Source: Maribacter sp. 1_MG-2023 (GTDB lineage Bacteria; Bacteroidota; Bacteroidia; Flavobacteriales; Flavobacteriaceae). Taken from it: a DNA stretch of 64,000 nt. Of the stretch, positions 56,233 through 64,000 are shown piece after piece. The notes below the pieces were generated by a model that saw only the letters and a program-made list of their open reading frames with translations, ran no database searches and had not been told where the DNA came from. The position numbers and the translations under genes are program-made. The stretch lies in the NCBI RefSeq assembly GCF_030547005.1, contig NZ_JAUOPN010000007.1:62001-126000 (forward strand), in the 5' to 3' direction. Each line of letters opens with the position of its first letter. Positions within the stretch are counted from its first letter, which is position 1.

Positions 56233-56805
56233 ATGAAAAAATGGACATCCCTCATGTCCTTGTGCACCCTATTTTTAGGGGTTCAGACCTATGCACAGGA
56301 CAACGCGATTGATTTTAAATTTGAAAACCTAATATCAACTATTCAATCGGAAAAATCTATTATAGAACGCACGGCAACCTTCGAAAATCATTCTTCATTG
56401 TTAAATGCCCTCAGAGCCACAAATTTAGATAAGGTTTTAGATTATACCGGAGAATTTACTGTTTTTGCACCATCTAACCTTGCATTTGATAAGCTGTCAA
56501 AAGCGACAATCGATAAATTATTTGATCCTGAAAATAAAAAGGCATTAAAAGCGATGCTTTCTTATCATATAATTGCAGATAAATTATCGGCTTCTAGTAT
56601 TTTAAAAGCGATGTGCAGAGGTAATGGGATCGCAAAATTTACTACCATACAAGGAGATAAAATAACAGCGACTATGAAAGGTATAGACATTGTTCTTACA
56701 GATAAATCTGGTAATAGTGCTATAATCACAATTGCAGATACTAATCAATCTAACGGCATCATTCACGAAGTTGATACCGTTTTTGTTCCAGAAAAAATGT
56801 TTTAA
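56233..56805 (+). CDS. Fasciclin (FAS1) domain protein, secreted
   Basis: A 190-residue protein with a signal peptide (MKKWTSLMSLCTLFLGVQTYA). One FAS1 domain is visible: LLNALRATNLDKVLDYTGEF, TVFAPSNLAFDKLSKATIDKL, LKAMLSYHIIADKLSASSIL and the H-like block NGIIHEVDTVFVPE. FAS1 domains mediate adhesion; whether this one binds surfaces or other proteins is not known. It is convergent with pheT with zero bases between stops. Confidence 0.92.
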   Translation: MKKWTSLMSLCTLFLGVQTYAQDNAIDFKFENLISTIQSEKSIIERTATFENHSSLLNALRATNLDKVLDYTGEFTVFAPSNLAFDKLSKATIDKLFDPENKKALKAMLSYHIIADKLSASSILKAMCRGNGIAKFTTIQGDKITATMKGIDIVLTDKSGNSAIITIADTNQSNGIIHEVDTVFVPEKMF

Positions 56806-59235
56806 TTAACGCAATATTGCTCCTAAATTACGTTCGTAAGTACTTTGTAATTGAGACATAATCTTTTCTATTTGCTTTTCTGTCAATGTGCTTTTATCAT
56901 CTTGCAAAGTAAAGCTCACTGCATATGATTTCTTGCCTTCTGGTAAATTTTCACCTTCATACACATCAAAAAGAGTCATGTCTTTTAAATATTTACGCTC
57001 TGCACCAAAAGCAAGGTCATGAAGTTCACGATACGTAGCTTTATTATCTAACAGTAACGCAAAATCTCTTTTTACTTCTGGGTGCTTAGGTATTCCTTTA
57101 AAGGTGACAGGTGTTGTTGTAATTTGTTTTAAAACAGCTCCCCAATCAAAATCAGCATATAATATATCTTGTTTTATATCAAAATGCTTTTGAATAGACT
57201 TTTTAATCAACCCGAAAGAAACCAATTCTTTTTTCTTGTTTGTAAATGTTAAGCCTTCTGAGAAAATTGTAGAAGTGGTAGGTTCGCTTTTTAAATCAGA
57301 CAAACCAAGTCTTAATAATACCGATTTAACAATAGACTTTAATTCAAAAAAGTTCGTAGGCACAGCTTTTGTTGTCCAGCTATCTTGAACAGAGTCTCCT
57401 GTTAATAAAATACTCAGGTATTTTGGTTCTATTCGTTTGTCACCTTTGGCGTAATATGTTTTACCAAATTCGAACAATTTTAGATTACCTCTTCTTCGGT
57501 TAATATTATAACTAGCAGTTTCTAAAGCAGAGAACAAAGAAGTTCTACGTAATACAGAAAGATCACCACTTAATGGGTTAATAATTTCAATAGACTGACG
57601 TTCTTCATCCTCATCTTTTAATAATGATGTATAGTCAGGATTCGTTAGACTATTGGTTAAAATTTCATAGTAACCTTTTGCTGCCAATGCATTGCCAATG
57701 GTGTTTTGAATGGTGTGGTCTGCAGTTGCCTCTGTAGTGGCTATAGAAGCATTCAATTTTTGACTAAAAGCAACATTGTTATAGCCATAAACCCTTAATA
57801 TTTCTTCTATAACATCCACCTGACGCTGCACATCAACTCGGTACGATGGTACTTCAAGACCCATACCGGCTTCAGTAACATTTTTAACTTTAATATCAAG
57901 AGATGCCAATATAGATTTAATGGTGTCTTGTGGAATTTCTTGACCTATAAGCTTGTTGATTTTTTCAAATGCAAGAAAAACTTCAAAATTAAGGTGCTTT
58001 TTCGGGTATAGATCATAAACGTCAGATGTTATCTCACCACCTGCTATTTCTTTAATCAATAAGGCAGCACGTTTTAAACTGTATTCTACATTTTCAATAT
58101 CGATACCACGTTCAAATCTAAATGAAGCATCTGTATTTAAACCATGCCTTTTGGCCGATTTTCTAATAGAGACCGGATTAAAGTAAGCACTTTCTAAAAA
58201 TATAGATGTAGTTTCTTCTGTTACTCCTGAACCTAGTCCGCCAAATACACCAGCTAAACACAAAGGTTTTTCGGCATCACAAATCATTAAGTCATCTTCA
58301 TGCAAGGTTCTCTCAACTCCGTCAAGCGTAGTAAATTTTGTGTCTTTTGGTAATGTCTTAACTATAATCTTATTACCCTTTATTTTTGCGGCATCGAAAG
58401 CGTGTAACGGCTGCCCAAGTTCGTGTAGCACATAATTAGTAGCATCTACAACATTGTTCTTCGGTGTAAGACCTATAGACTTAAGTTTATTTTGAAGCCA
58501 GGTAGGCGAGGGCTGAACAATTAAATTGCTTAATGTAATACCACAATAACGTGGAGCTAATTCAGTTTTTATTACGTCAACATCAATTTTTAGTGATCTA
58601 TCGTTTATATTAAAATGACTTGTAGAAGGGGTAATCAGTTCTTTGGTGATTTCCTTTTGTTTAAGTCCTGCTTTTAAATCTCTTGCTATACCAAAATGAC
58701 TCATGGCGTCAGCACGGTTTGGTGTTAGGCCAATTTCAAAAACTTCATCCTCTTCAATATCAAAAACTTCTGAACAAGGAGTTCCGACTTTTAGATTTTT
58801 ATCAAGTACCATTATACCATCGTGACTACTACCAAGACCTAATTCGTCTTCAGCGCAAATCATACCAAAGCTTTCTTCTCCTCTTATCTTTCCTTTCTTA
58901 ATTGTCCAGGCTTCACCTTCAGCGGTATAAAGAGTTGTACCAATTGTAGCTACAGGTACTTTTTGACCGGCAGCAACATTCTTAGCTCCACAAACAATTT
59001 GTACAGGTGCTTCTATGCCAATATCTACCATAGTGACATTTAGCTTATCGGCATTGGTGTGTTTTTCGCAACTTAATACGTGTCCCACAACAATACCTTT
59101 TAATCCGCCTTTAACAGATTCAAATTTCTCAACGCCTTCAACTTCTAAACCTAGATCGGTTAAAAGTTCTCCGGTTTTTTGTGATTCCCATTCTATTTGT
59201 ATGAACTGTTTAAGCCAGTTATATGATATTTTCAT
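56806..59235 (-). CDS. pheT: Phenylalanine-tRNA ligase beta subunit PheT
   Basis: Non-catalytic-core subunit that recognises tRNA-Phe and edits mischarged Tyr. At 809 residues it is full length. The N-terminal OB-fold tRNA-binding domain (VGHVLSCEKHTNADKLNV, about 50-68) is followed by B3/B4 editing, the central B5 region (RPRYCGITLSNLIV-like APRYCGITL) and the C-terminal ferredoxin-like anticodon domain (KHPEVKRDFALLLD, GKKSYAVSFTLQDD). pheS is not adjacent. The promoter is well defined. Confidence 0.97.
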   Translation of the reverse strand: MKISYNWLKQFIQIEWESQKTGELLTDLGLEVEGVEKFESVKGGLKGIVVGHVLSCEKHTNADKLNVTMVDIGIEAPVQIVCGAKNVAAGQKVPVATIGTTLYTAEGEAWTIKKGKIRGEESFGMICAEDELGLGSSHDGIMVLDKNLKVGTPCSEVFDIEEDEVFEIGLTPNRADAMSHFGIARDLKAGLKQKEITKELITPSTSHFNINDRSLKIDVDVIKTELAPRYCGITLSNLIVQPSPTWLQNKLKSIGLTPKNNVVDATNYVLHELGQPLHAFDAAKIKGNKIIVKTLPKDTKFTTLDGVERTLHEDDLMICDAEKPLCLAGVFGGLGSGVTEETTSIFLESAYFNPVSIRKSAKRHGLNTDASFRFERGIDIENVEYSLKRAALLIKEIAGGEITSDVYDLYPKKHLNFEVFLAFEKINKLIGQEIPQDTIKSILASLDIKVKNVTEAGMGLEVPSYRVDVQRQVDVIEEILRVYGYNNVAFSQKLNASIATTEATADHTIQNTIGNALAAKGYYEILTNSLTNPDYTSLLKDEDEERQSIEIINPLSGDLSVLRRTSLFSALETASYNINRRRGNLKLFEFGKTYYAKGDKRIEPKYLSILLTGDSVQDSWTTKAVPTNFFELKSIVKSVLLRLGLSDLKSEPTTSTIFSEGLTFTNKKKELVSFGLIKKSIQKHFDIKQDILYADFDWGAVLKQITTTPVTFKGIPKHPEVKRDFALLLDNKATYRELHDLAFGAERKYLKDMTLFDVYEGENLPEGKKSYAVSFTLQDDKSTLTEKQIEKIMSQLQSTYERNLGAILR

Positions 59236-59254
59236 TCAAAAAATTTATAGGTTG

Positions 59255-59286
59255 CAAAGATAAAACAATGCCCTAATACATTCAAT
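59255..59286 (-). promoter_or_regulatory. Promoter of pheT
   Basis: Reverse strand: ATTG (59286-59283), 20 bases, then TATCTTTG (59262-59255), an exact TAnnTTTG match. The ATG at 59235 follows 19 bases later. No attenuator or Phe-rich leader peptide was found. Confidence 0.75.
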
Positions 59287-59362
59287 AAGCTATGAAGTCT
59301 TTATTTTAATTTTTAATTCTGCAATTTTAATTGTTTATTAGAAGTTAAATTAAAAAAAAAGT

Positions 59363-60586
59363 ATGAGATATAGTTTTGCTTTACTATTTGTTTTATTGTT
59401 TTTGGTTGGGTGTAAGCAGAATACACAGAAAGTGATTTTGTCTGAAGGTATTTGGCTTGTAGAATTAGATGTTATGGATAATCAAGTATTACCTTTTGAT
59501 TTAAAAGTGAATAAAAATGAAGATGGAGGTTATGCAATGCAAATTATTAATGCGAAAGAGGTTATTGATATAGATGAAATTGAAATTAATGGTGATTCTA
59601 TATTTATACAGATACCAGTCTTTGAAGGGTATTTGGCGGGTACTTTTACTGAAAATTCAATACAAGGTCAGTTTATAAAAGAAAGTTTAGATAGAATAGT
59701 GTCGTTCAAAGCTATGTATGGTTCTAAAGAAAGGTTTAAAGTTAAGAAAGAACGTACTGACCTTAATGTAACGGGTATCTGGGAAACCTATTTTAGTCCA
59801 GATTTAAAAGAGGAATATGTTGGTAAAGGTATTTTCTTGCAAGAAGATAAACGAGTTACGGGTACTTTTAGAACTACAACAGGAGATTATAGATATTTAG
59901 AAGGCATACTTGATGGAGATTTGTTAAAATTATCTGCTTTTGATGGTGCCCATGCCTTTCTTTTTAATGCAAAAGTTACCGATTCTACCATGAATGGAGT
60001 TTTTTACTCAGGTAATCATTTTAAAGAGCCTTTTGTTGCTAAAAGAAATGACGGATTTGATTTACCTGATCCTGATTCTTTGACTTTTTTGAATAAAGGA
60101 TATGATAAATTAGCATTTACTTTCCCTGATGTAAAAGGGAATATGGTTTCTTTAAGCGATAAAACTTATCAAGATAAAGTGGTGGTCGTTCAGTTAATGG
60201 GTACATGGTGCCCAAATTGCTTGGATGAAACTAAATTTTTGGTAGATTATCTTGAAGGTAATAATGAGATTGAAGTAATTGGTTTAGCTTTTGAATCGGC
60301 AAAAACCAAAGAAATAGCAATAAAAGGTATAGAAAGATTAAAAAATAGAATAGGAGTAGACTATCCTATTTTATTGGCGCAGTATGGTACTTATGATAAA
60401 CAAAAAGCACAAGAAAAATTGCCTATGTTGAATCATGTACTTTCATACCCAACCACTATTTTTATTGATAAAAAGGGGGGTGTTCGAAAAATTCACACAG
60501 GGTTTAATGGTCCCGCTACAGGTGAGAAATTTGTGGAATTCAAAAAGAATTTCAATGAATTAATTACCGAGTTGGTTAGTGAATAA
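59363..60586 (+). CDS. TlpA-family thioredoxin-like lipoprotein
   Basis: A 407-residue lipoprotein (signal ends LVGC, Cys 17). The first 230 residues form beta-rich repeats (MQIINAKEVIDIDEIEI, GTFTENSIQGQF, GTFRTTTGDYRYLEGIL). The C-terminal thioredoxin domain has VVQLMGTWCPNCLDE with Cys 283 and Cys 286 and a YPTTIFIDKKGGVRK cis-Pro loop. This is the usual Bacteroidota TlpA/ResA type, likely reducing disulfides in exported cytochromes or other proteins in the periplasm. Its stop is one base from the end of leuB, convergent. Confidence 0.92.
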   Translation: MRYSFALLFVLLFLVGCKQNTQKVILSEGIWLVELDVMDNQVLPFDLKVNKNEDGGYAMQIINAKEVIDIDEIEINGDSIFIQIPVFEGYLAGTFTENSIQGQFIKESLDRIVSFKAMYGSKERFKVKKERTDLNVTGIWETYFSPDLKEEYVGKGIFLQEDKRVTGTFRTTTGDYRYLEGILDGDLLKLSAFDGAHAFLFNAKVTDSTMNGVFYSGNHFKEPFVAKRNDGFDLPDPDSLTFLNKGYDKLAFTFPDVKGNMVSLSDKTYQDKVVVVQLMGTWCPNCLDETKFLVDYLEGNNEIEVIGLAFESAKTKEIAIKGIERLKNRIGVDYPILLAQYGTYDKQKAQEKLPMLNHVLSYPTTIFIDKKGGVRKIHTGFNGPATGEKFVEFKKNFNELITELVSE

Positions 60587-60587
60587 T

Positions 60588-61706
60588 TTAAATAATAGTA
60601 GATTTTCCTAAGCCGATGTTTTCATCGTTTATACTAAAATTACCATCTAATTCCATGATATTGTCGGCTATAAAATCGCCAACATAGTTAGTGCCATATT
60701 TTGAGCTTCCTAAAATATCTGGAGTTACTATTTTTTTAGAAAATGATTTTAAAACTGCAGCTACAACGGCATCAGACTCTTCATTCATTTTAAAATGTTG
60801 CAATAACATGGCCATACTTAGGATAGAAGCTACTGGGTTTGCAATGTTTTTACCTGCTGCATCGGGGTAAGAACCGTGAATTGGTTCGAACATAGCATGT
60901 TCAAGTCCGACAGAGGCTGAAGGTAAGAGTCCTATTGAACCTGCAATTACACTACCTTGATCAGACAGAATATCTCCGAACATATTGTCTGTTAAAATGA
61001 CATCAAATTGAGCCGGATTTAAAACCATCTGTACGGCAGCATTGTCTATCAATTGATAGTTAAGCTCTACATCTGGATAGCTCTCGGATATTTGCGTTAC
61101 AACACGTCTCCATAATCGCGAAGTTTCAAGTACATTGGCTTTGTCAACCAAGGTTACTTTCTTTTTTCTGGAACGTGCAGATTTGAACGCTAAATGTGCA
61201 ATTCTACTAATTTCAAATTCACTATAGGAACATATATCAGTTGCAATATTTTTTTCCTCGTCAAAAGTTTTTTCGCCGTAGTAAATTCCTCCAGATAATT
61301 CTCTAAAAATTACTAAGTCTGTATCTTTTACTTGAGCTTTTGATAACGGGGATTGCTTAACTAAAGAAGGAAATACTTTAACAGGTCTAATATTTGCAAA
61401 TAGACCTAATTTCTTACGTAATTTCAATAGACCTTGTTCTGGCCAAACTTTTGCTTTGGGGTTGTTATCAAATTCGGGTAAACCCAAAGCACCAAATAAG
61501 GTAGCATCGGTACTTTTACAAAGTTTAAGAGTTTCTTTTGGTAATGGACTGCCGGTCTTCTTAATCGCAGAAGCACCAATGAGTCCTTTTTGAAAAGTAA
61601 AACTATGACCAAAAGTTTCTTCAACAGAACGCAAGCACTTAATAGATTGTGCTAGGACCTCTGGTCCAATTCCGTCTCCTTCTAAAACAGCAATGTTTAA
61701 ATGCAT
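60588..61706 (-). CDS. leuB: 3-isopropylmalate dehydrogenase LeuB
   Basis: Oxidatively decarboxylates 3-isopropylmalate in leucine synthesis. At 372 residues it is typical. GDGIGPEVLAQ lies at the N-terminus, FANIRPVKVFPSL, FRELSGGIYYGE and YQLIDNAAVQMV follow, and DNMFGDILSDQGSVIAGSIG includes the metal/substrate Asp residues. FEPIHGSYPDAAGKNIANP is the signature of isopropylmalate/isocitrate dehydrogenases. The start is two bases after leuA on the same strand. leuC and leuD are not present in the window. Confidence 0.97.
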   Translation of the reverse strand: MHLNIAVLEGDGIGPEVLAQSIKCLRSVEETFGHSFTFQKGLIGASAIKKTGSPLPKETLKLCKSTDATLFGALGLPEFDNNPKAKVWPEQGLLKLRKKLGLFANIRPVKVFPSLVKQSPLSKAQVKDTDLVIFRELSGGIYYGEKTFDEEKNIATDICSYSEFEISRIAHLAFKSARSRKKKVTLVDKANVLETSRLWRRVVTQISESYPDVELNYQLIDNAAVQMVLNPAQFDVILTDNMFGDILSDQGSVIAGSIGLLPSASVGLEHAMFEPIHGSYPDAAGKNIANPVASILSMAMLLQHFKMNEESDAVVAAVLKSFSKKIVTPDILGSSKYGTNYVGDFIADNIMELDGNFSINDENIGLGKSTII

Positions 61707-61708
61707 AA

Positions 61709-62881
61709 TTAGCTAATACTTTGTAAATCTATATTTGAAGTTTCTATAATTTGATGAATATCATCATCTTTTACTTCTTTTCTAGTGTCGGCATACTTTA
61801 AAAACTCTTGATAAACATCGTCAAGTTGAACTTTAGATAACTCGTAACCTACAATTTTAGCTCTATAAGCTAGTGCAGCTCTACCACTTCTAGCGGTTAA
61901 AACAATAGATGATTCAGTGACGCCAACATCTGCAGGATCTATGATTTCATAAGTTTCTCTATTTTTTATAACACCATCTTGGTGTATACCAGAACTATGT
62001 GCAAATGCGTTGGCACCAACAATTGCCTTATTTGGTTGTACCATCATACCCATTTTACTAGATACCATCAAACTGGTATCATATAGTAATTTGCTGTTTA
62101 TGTTAGTGTCATAATTTAAATCTGGGTGTTGACGTAAAATCATTACAACTTCTTCTAAAGATGTGTTGCCTGCACGTTCACCAATTCCGTTAATAGTACA
62201 TTCAATTTGTCTTGCACCATTAATGACACCAGAAATTGAATTTGCTGTAGCCAAGCCTAAATCATTATGACAGTGACAAGATAAAATTGCTTTTTCTATG
62301 CCTTTTACATTTTCACGTAAATATTTTATTTTGGCACCATATTCGTCTGGTAAGCAATAGCCAGTAGTATCTGGTATATTTAAAACGGTAGCACCTGCCT
62401 TTATGACCGCTTCACAAACACGAGCTAAAAACTCGTTATCTGTACGACCGGCATCTTCGGCGTAAAATTCAACATCTTCTACGAAAGTCTTTGCGTATTT
62501 AACAGCATCGATTGCACGCTCTATAATAGCATCTCTGTTAGAATTGAATTTAAATTTAATATGAGAGTCAGATGTACCAATACCAGTATGAATTCTTGGC
62601 ATTTTAGCATATTTAAGAGCTTGGGCCGCAACTTCAATATCGTTTTTGACCGCACGGGTCAATCCACAGACTGTAGCATTTTTAACGAGCTTGGCTATGG
62701 CTTCGACAGATTGAAAATCTCCCGGGCTAGAAACAGGAAAACCGGCTTCGATCACATTAACACCTAATAAATCTAGGCGTTCAGCGATGACCAATTTTTG
62801 TTCCCGGTCTAATTTACAGCCCGGTACTTGCTCTCCATCTCTTAAAGTAGTGTCAAATATTTGTACTATCTCTTTACTCAT
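61709..62881 (-). CDS. leuA: 2-isopropylmalate synthase LeuA, short form
   Basis: Condenses 2-oxoisovalerate with acetyl-CoA, the first committed step of leucine synthesis. It has 390 residues: the TIM-barrel catalytic domain starts with [13 protein letters not shown] and has the metal-binding CHCHNDLG, and the subdomain ends about residue 390. The C-terminal regulatory (leucine-binding) domain of the 500-residue enzymes is missing, which is common in Bacteroidota. It starts the leuAB operon; two hairpins lie upstream. Confidence 0.93.
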   Translation of the reverse strand: MSKEIVQIFDTTLRDGEQVPGCKLDREQKLVIAERLDLLGVNVIEAGFPVSSPGDFQSVEAIAKLVKNATVCGLTRAVKNDIEVAAQALKYAKMPRIHTGIGTSDSHIKFKFNSNRDAIIERAIDAVKYAKTFVEDVEFYAEDAGRTDNEFLARVCEAVIKAGATVLNIPDTTGYCLPDEYGAKIKYLRENVKGIEKAILSCHCHNDLGLATANSISGVINGARQIECTINGIGERAGNTSLEEVVMILRQHPDLNYDTNINSKLLYDTSLMVSSKMGMMVQPNKAIVGANAFAHSSGIHQDGVIKNRETYEIIDPADVGVTESSIVLTARSGRAALAYRAKIVGYELSKVQLDDVYQEFLKYADTRKEVKDDDIHQIIETSNIDLQSIS

Positions 62882-62922
62882 TATATTTACGTAGTTTTAC
62901 TCGTCAAACGAATATATAACCT

Positions 62923-62930
62923 AAAATATA
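62923..62930 (-). promoter_or_regulatory. Possible -7 promoter element of leuA
   Basis: Reverse strand TATATTTT (62930-62923), a 7/8 match to TAnnTTTG, 41 bases before the ATG at 62881. Weak on its own; no -33 match is clear. Confidence 0.35.
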
Positions 62931-62937
62931 AGTTACT

Positions 62938-62996
62938 TTAATGTTGTTAACTTGTTTACAACGTTAAGTCAGTTTTTTAGGTATGTAAAAAACTGA
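62938..62996. promoter_or_regulatory. Two adjacent hairpins between leuA and the divergent gene
   Basis: First stem TTAATGTTGT (62938-62947) / ACAACGTTAA (62958-62967), 10 pairs with one G-T. Second stem TCAGTTTTTTA (62969-62979) / TAAAAAACTGA (62986-62996), 11 perfect pairs with loop GGTATG. They lie within the 145-base divergent region and could be operators or transcript structures. Confidence 0.5.
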
Positions 62997-63026
62997 TTAG
63001 CAACTATTTAAACTCTTATTATTACG

Positions 63027-64000
63027 ATGACAAATGCGCATAAAGATGCTTTGTTCGTTTTGGTTAAGTCACTTTCTAAATCTGAAAAGCGTCAGTTTAA
63101 GCTTTATGTGGGTCGATTAGGTGTAAACACAGATGCCAAATTTTTGGCGCTCTTTAATCTATTAGATAAAATTAAGCAATACGACGAGAAAACTATTTTG
63201 GAAAGTGGTATTGTTAAGAAGGCCCAACTTTCTAATCTTAAAGCACACTTATATAAACAGATTTTAGTGAGTCTAAGGCTAAATCCTGTGAACCAAAACA
63301 TAAGGGTTCAGATACGTGAACAGTTAGATTTTGCTACAATATTATATCAAAAAGGACTCTATAAACAAAGTTTAAAAATTTTAGATAAGGTAAAGGGTAT
63401 AGCTATAGAGAATGAAGAGAAGAATATAGCTTATGAAATTGTTGAGCTCGAAAAGATAATTGAAACTCAGTACATTACAAGAAGTATACCCGATCGTGCC
63501 GATGAACTTGCTATACAGGCAAAAGAATTATCTGGACATAATGTAATGACCAGTAAGCTGTCAAATCTTTCTTTACAGCTTTATGGAATGATGTTAAAAG
63601 TTGGGTATGTAAGAAGTGATGAGGATTATCAAAAAGTGAAAACTTATTTTAATAATCATTTGCCGTTATATAATATTGAGGACTTAGGTTTTCGAGAAAA
63701 ATTATGGTTATATAAAGCCTATTTGTGGTATAGTTTTCTTACTCAAGATTTCTTATCGTGTTTTAAATACGCCAGTAAATGGGTCGATCTATTTTATGAT
63801 CATAAAGACATGATTTATTTAAATCCTGTTTTCTTTTTAAAAGGGAATCACTATTTGCTAGAATCTCTTTTTTATGTGCAATACAGTTCACAGTTTAAAG
63901 AAGTTTTAGAACGTTTAGAAACGACTATTAAAGAGAAAGAATTTCCTGATAATGATAACATCAACTCCTTGGTATTTATGTATTTAAATGCCAATAAATT
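63027..64000 (+). CDS. Conserved hypothetical helical protein, C-terminus cut off by the window edge
   Basis: The visible 324 codons start at ATG 63027 and read through the end of the window. The protein is almost entirely alpha-helical and basic (KDALFVLVKSLSKSEKRQFKLY, SNLKAHLYKQILVSLRL, FATILYQKGLYKQSLKILDK), with TPR-like helix pairs after the first 90 residues. No signal peptide or membrane helix. Homologues are found next to leuA in related genomes, without assigned function. It is divergent from leuA. The total length cannot be given. Confidence 0.75.
   Translation, partial: MTNAHKDALFVLVKSLSKSEKRQFKLYVGRLGVNTDAKFLALFNLLDKIKQYDEKTILESGIVKKAQLSNLKAHLYKQILVSLRLNPVNQNIRVQIREQLDFATILYQKGLYKQSLKILDKVKGIAIENEEKNIAYEIVELEKIIETQYITRSIPDRADELAIQAKELSGHNVMTSKLSNLSLQLYGMMLKVGYVRSDEDYQKVKTYFNNHLPLYNIEDLGFREKLWLYKAYLWYSFLTQDFLSCFKYASKWVDLFYDHKDMIYLNPVFFLKGNHYLLESLFYVQYSSQFKEVLERLETTIKEKEFPDNDNINSLVFMYLNANK

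Overview
The window is an AT-rich bacterial chromosome segment from the Bacteroidota, almost certainly family Flavobacteriaceae (a Maribacter/Zobellia-like marine genus would fit, but genus is a guess). The evidence is a PorP/SprF-type IX secretion protein, the BamD - omega - CoaBC - DUF4835 - RecN gene order, a YtxJ bacillithiol protein, many short lipoprotein signal peptides, and promoters of the Bacteroidota form TAnnTTTG with few Shine-Dalgarno sequences. No tRNA, rRNA, insertion sequence, prophage or CRISPR array was seen. The window is mostly conserved chromosome with a few accessory or decaying loci.

Layout. 1-654: 5' part of ribD (reverse). 732-6211: tight forward operon (GNAT, prmC, LOG-family protein, ligA, Na+/H+ antiporter, 101-aa protein). 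6220-12822: mostly reverse accessory region (membrane-bound AraC regulator, FAH-family hydrolase, a decayed class D beta-lactamase, Crp/Fnr regulator, GNAT, and a 5'-nucleotidase split into two genes). 12868-25374: long forward core block (dapA, bamD, rpoZ, coaBC, recN, fabI, glycosyltransferase, YbbR-like protein, coaE, RprX/RprY-like two-component pair). 25428-31630: reverse block (gluconokinase, miaA, potassium channel, DnaQ/GIY-YIG fusion, YggS, 3-hydroxyacyl-CoA dehydrogenase, Gfo/Idh oxidoreductase). 31777-41882: pcm, smpB, PorP/SprF, TetR, clpB, ytxJ and glyA in mixed orientation. 41911-46628: a reverse signalling island. 46773-49790: reverse operon with glutaminyl cyclase and thioesterase. 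49924-50020: SRP RNA. 50112-62881: SDR, ABC-F ATPase, several lipoproteins, fasciclin protein, pheT, a TlpA-like lipoprotein and leuAB. 63027 to the edge: an unknown helical protein.

The most interesting locus is 42707-46628. A LytTR regulator with a receiver lacking the phospho-acceptor Asp, an unlisted 58-residue secreted peptide ending in a CNDC/Pro/Arg tail, a TPR histidine kinase with both a lipobox and a transmembrane helix, and a NarL-type response regulator lie in a row. A perfect inverted repeat sits in front of the peptide gene. Together they look like a possible peptide-sensing circuit; that role is inference.

Other points worth attention are an ABC-F ATPase in which exactly one of the two composite ATP sites looks dead, a CoaBC with both known decarboxylase residues changed (Asn to Asp, Cys to Ser), a DnaQ/GIY-YIG fusion with a UvrC-like cysteine set but an altered nuclease motif, and several strong inverted repeats at promoters and gene ends.
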